64,000 nucleotides of DNA from Acidobacteriaceae bacterium (lineage in GTDB: Bacteria; Acidobacteriota; Terriglobia; Terriglobales; Acidobacteriaceae): contig JAPWKG010000014.1 in assembly GCA_028283625.1 (NCBI GenBank), positions 49,543 through 113,542 on the forward strand, written 5' to 3'. Below, piece by piece: positions 62,817-64,000 of this stretch (positions are counted from its first letter, which is position 1; the number at the start of each line of letters is the position of its first letter). The notes below the pieces were generated by a model. The model was not told the origin of the DNA, searched no databases, and was given only the letters and a program-made list of their open reading frames with translations. The translations under genes were made by a program, and so were the position numbers.

Positions 62817-63833
62817 ATGAGTACTCCTACGCTGAGGCATGGTGCCATGCTGAAAACATTGGCGATATTCGCCGTGATGATCGCCATCACGCAAACAACG
62901 ATGCCAGTTGCCCGGCAAACTGCCGATAACGGTGAACACAAAAACCCTCCCGAGAAACGTGATAGCGGGGAGACCGTAGCGCCATCCAGTAACCCGCCGC
63001 TAATCCCAAAAGAAATGCGGGGTAACAATCCACAGGATGAAGCCGGTCACGGCACAACCACAAACAATGAGGGCTCCCTATCGATCACCGAATATAGCTT
63101 CATGCCGAATGAGCACGGGATATTCGATTACCTCACCCTCCTCGCCAATATCTTTATGGCAATTGGCGCGGTCACTGCGGCCTTTATAGCTTGGCGCGGC
63201 CTGCCGGAAATCGTGCGACAGTCCAGAGCGGCCGCTGACGCTGCCGTCGCAGCTCGCGAAAGCGCTCAGGCTGTACTCAATGGACAGCGTCCTTGGATTG
63301 CGCTAAGGATAGAGCAGCCTGAGCCAGGACATTTCAGGATCGAGGGAATCAATGTGGGCAAAACTCCAGCGCAACTCATGTCCATTCAGGGCGAAGTTGT
63401 CTTCCTGAGAAATGGCGAGGATATCCCAGACGGCTACTATGGCGGGGAGCATGTTATTCGCCTTCACCCGCGAATCATGGTTCCTAACGTTCCACGGACC
63501 ATCGATGAAGCATTTTCCTTGAGTGTGGCAGAACATCTCCGAGATCGGGGAATAATTGACGGTGTGCGGCTTTTCTATATCGGTCGCGTTGTCTATATGG
63601 ACGGCACTCCTCGCATCGAGAATGGGCGAACTGTTCAATATGAAAGCAGATGGCGGTATCTTCTTGCAACCGGATTGGACGCCCGTCCCTGGCTTCGTTC
63701 CGCCCGATTGGGAGGAGTACTCCTAGCCGCCGCAATTCAAGCTGGACGTAGAGGACTAGCGTGCCTCCATCCTGCCTGCAGCATACCGACACCGGCAACA
63801 ATGACCAGCTATTTCACAACCTGTAGCCTCTAA
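62817..63833 (+). pseudogene. Membrane protein with an apparent C-terminal frameshift
   Basis: The start is the ATG at 62817 (or the GTG at 62811). A hydrophobic N-terminus (MLKTLAIFAVMIAITQTTMP) and a second segment (YLTLLANIFMAIGAVTAAFI) are followed by a coiled helix and a cytoplasmic beta domain (PWIALRIEQPEPGHFRIEGI). After about 63650 the frame becomes Ala/Leu/Arg-rich and unnatural. In the +1 frame it continues GGIFLQPDWTPVPGFVPPDW and stops at 63724-63726. The intended product probably ends there. One extra base, a real frameshift or a sequencing error could explain it. Function unknown. Confidence 0.6.
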
Positions 63834-64000
63834 GCTGTCACCGGAGCAGATCGACCATGCCGAAGTTCCGTGCCAGAACGAACATAACGAAAACCGCGCT
63901 GCCTACGGCATCGGCAGGATTTGTGACACGTCAGCCCCAAATGGGAACTGCACAGGTGCACTTGTGTTTGGGTAAGTGAACGTGTTTAGAAACAGCATTT
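63834..64000. other. Right edge, no supported gene
   Basis: A 40-codon frame opens at 63857 but has no recognisable content. The window ends inside the second mobile region, so its right boundary is not visible. Confidence 0.5.

Noticed and set aside
63857..63979. 40-codon frame at the right edge
   Set aside because: Too short, no ribosome-binding site and no recognisable content.

Overview
The window looks like a chromosome segment of a soil Acidobacteriota (Terriglobia type: Terriglobus, Granulicella or Edaphobacter relatives). This is inferred from the gene content: an acidobacterial VWFA-like secreted protein, a very large carboxypeptidase-regulatory TonB-dependent receptor, long secreted NHL/Ig-like repeat proteins, many small outer-membrane beta-barrels and a GC-rich core. 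No rRNA or other species-level marker is present.

Layout. (1) About 1-3058 is the end of a genomic island: a LysR regulator, a small excisionase-like HTH protein and a tyrosine integrase whose C-terminus runs into the 3' half of a tRNA-Val(CAC) gene, the likely attachment site. (2) About 3059-53400 is core chromosome. It holds a secreted adenosine deaminase, tRNA-Phe, a CNMP-domain/thioredoxin-reductase-like flavoprotein, a Tat-type carboxylesterase, ribokinase, the VWFA protein, a two-DTG aspartic-protease-like protein, a Cys/His hydrolase-like protein, the large TonB receptor and a secreted NHL/Ig protein. Next come a LacI regulator with galK-galT-galE, several outer-membrane proteins, a lactonase-like propeller, alcohol dehydrogenase, acyP-apt, elongation factor P, a histidine kinase/response regulator pair and a giant Ig-repeat protein. 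These are followed by a bactofilin, a GH13 glucosidase, an FmdE-like protein, a methyltransferase, a second TonB receptor, gatA-gatC, a DUF721/DciA-like protein and a glycosyltransferase. (3) About 53400-64000 is a second mobile region. It starts with another tyrosine integrase and carries an excisionase-like HTH gene, an XRE regulator followed by four tandem small related genes, a coiled-coil protein, a HigBA toxin-antitoxin pair, an ArdC-like antirestriction protein, a Cys-rich Sel1-repeat protein and a membrane protein with an apparent frameshift.

The genes work together in a few clear units. The gal genes form a Leloir operon with TAATG coupling of galK and galT and a LacI-type operator candidate in the leader. 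The GT4, DUF721, gatC, gatA and TonB-receptor genes form one minus-strand chain with ATGA overlaps. The XRE-plus-four-paralogs cluster is a tightly overlapped operon behind a consensus promoter. Many core genes end in long, perfect inverted repeats.

The strongest candidates for something undescribed are the four-paralog operon in the second island, with its hairpin-rich flanking DNA, and the shared C-terminal module of the two large surface proteins. Also notable are a probable leaderless higBA transcript, a hairpin that buries the ribosome-binding site of the esterase gene, and a C6-tract frameshift in a conserved acidobacterial gene.
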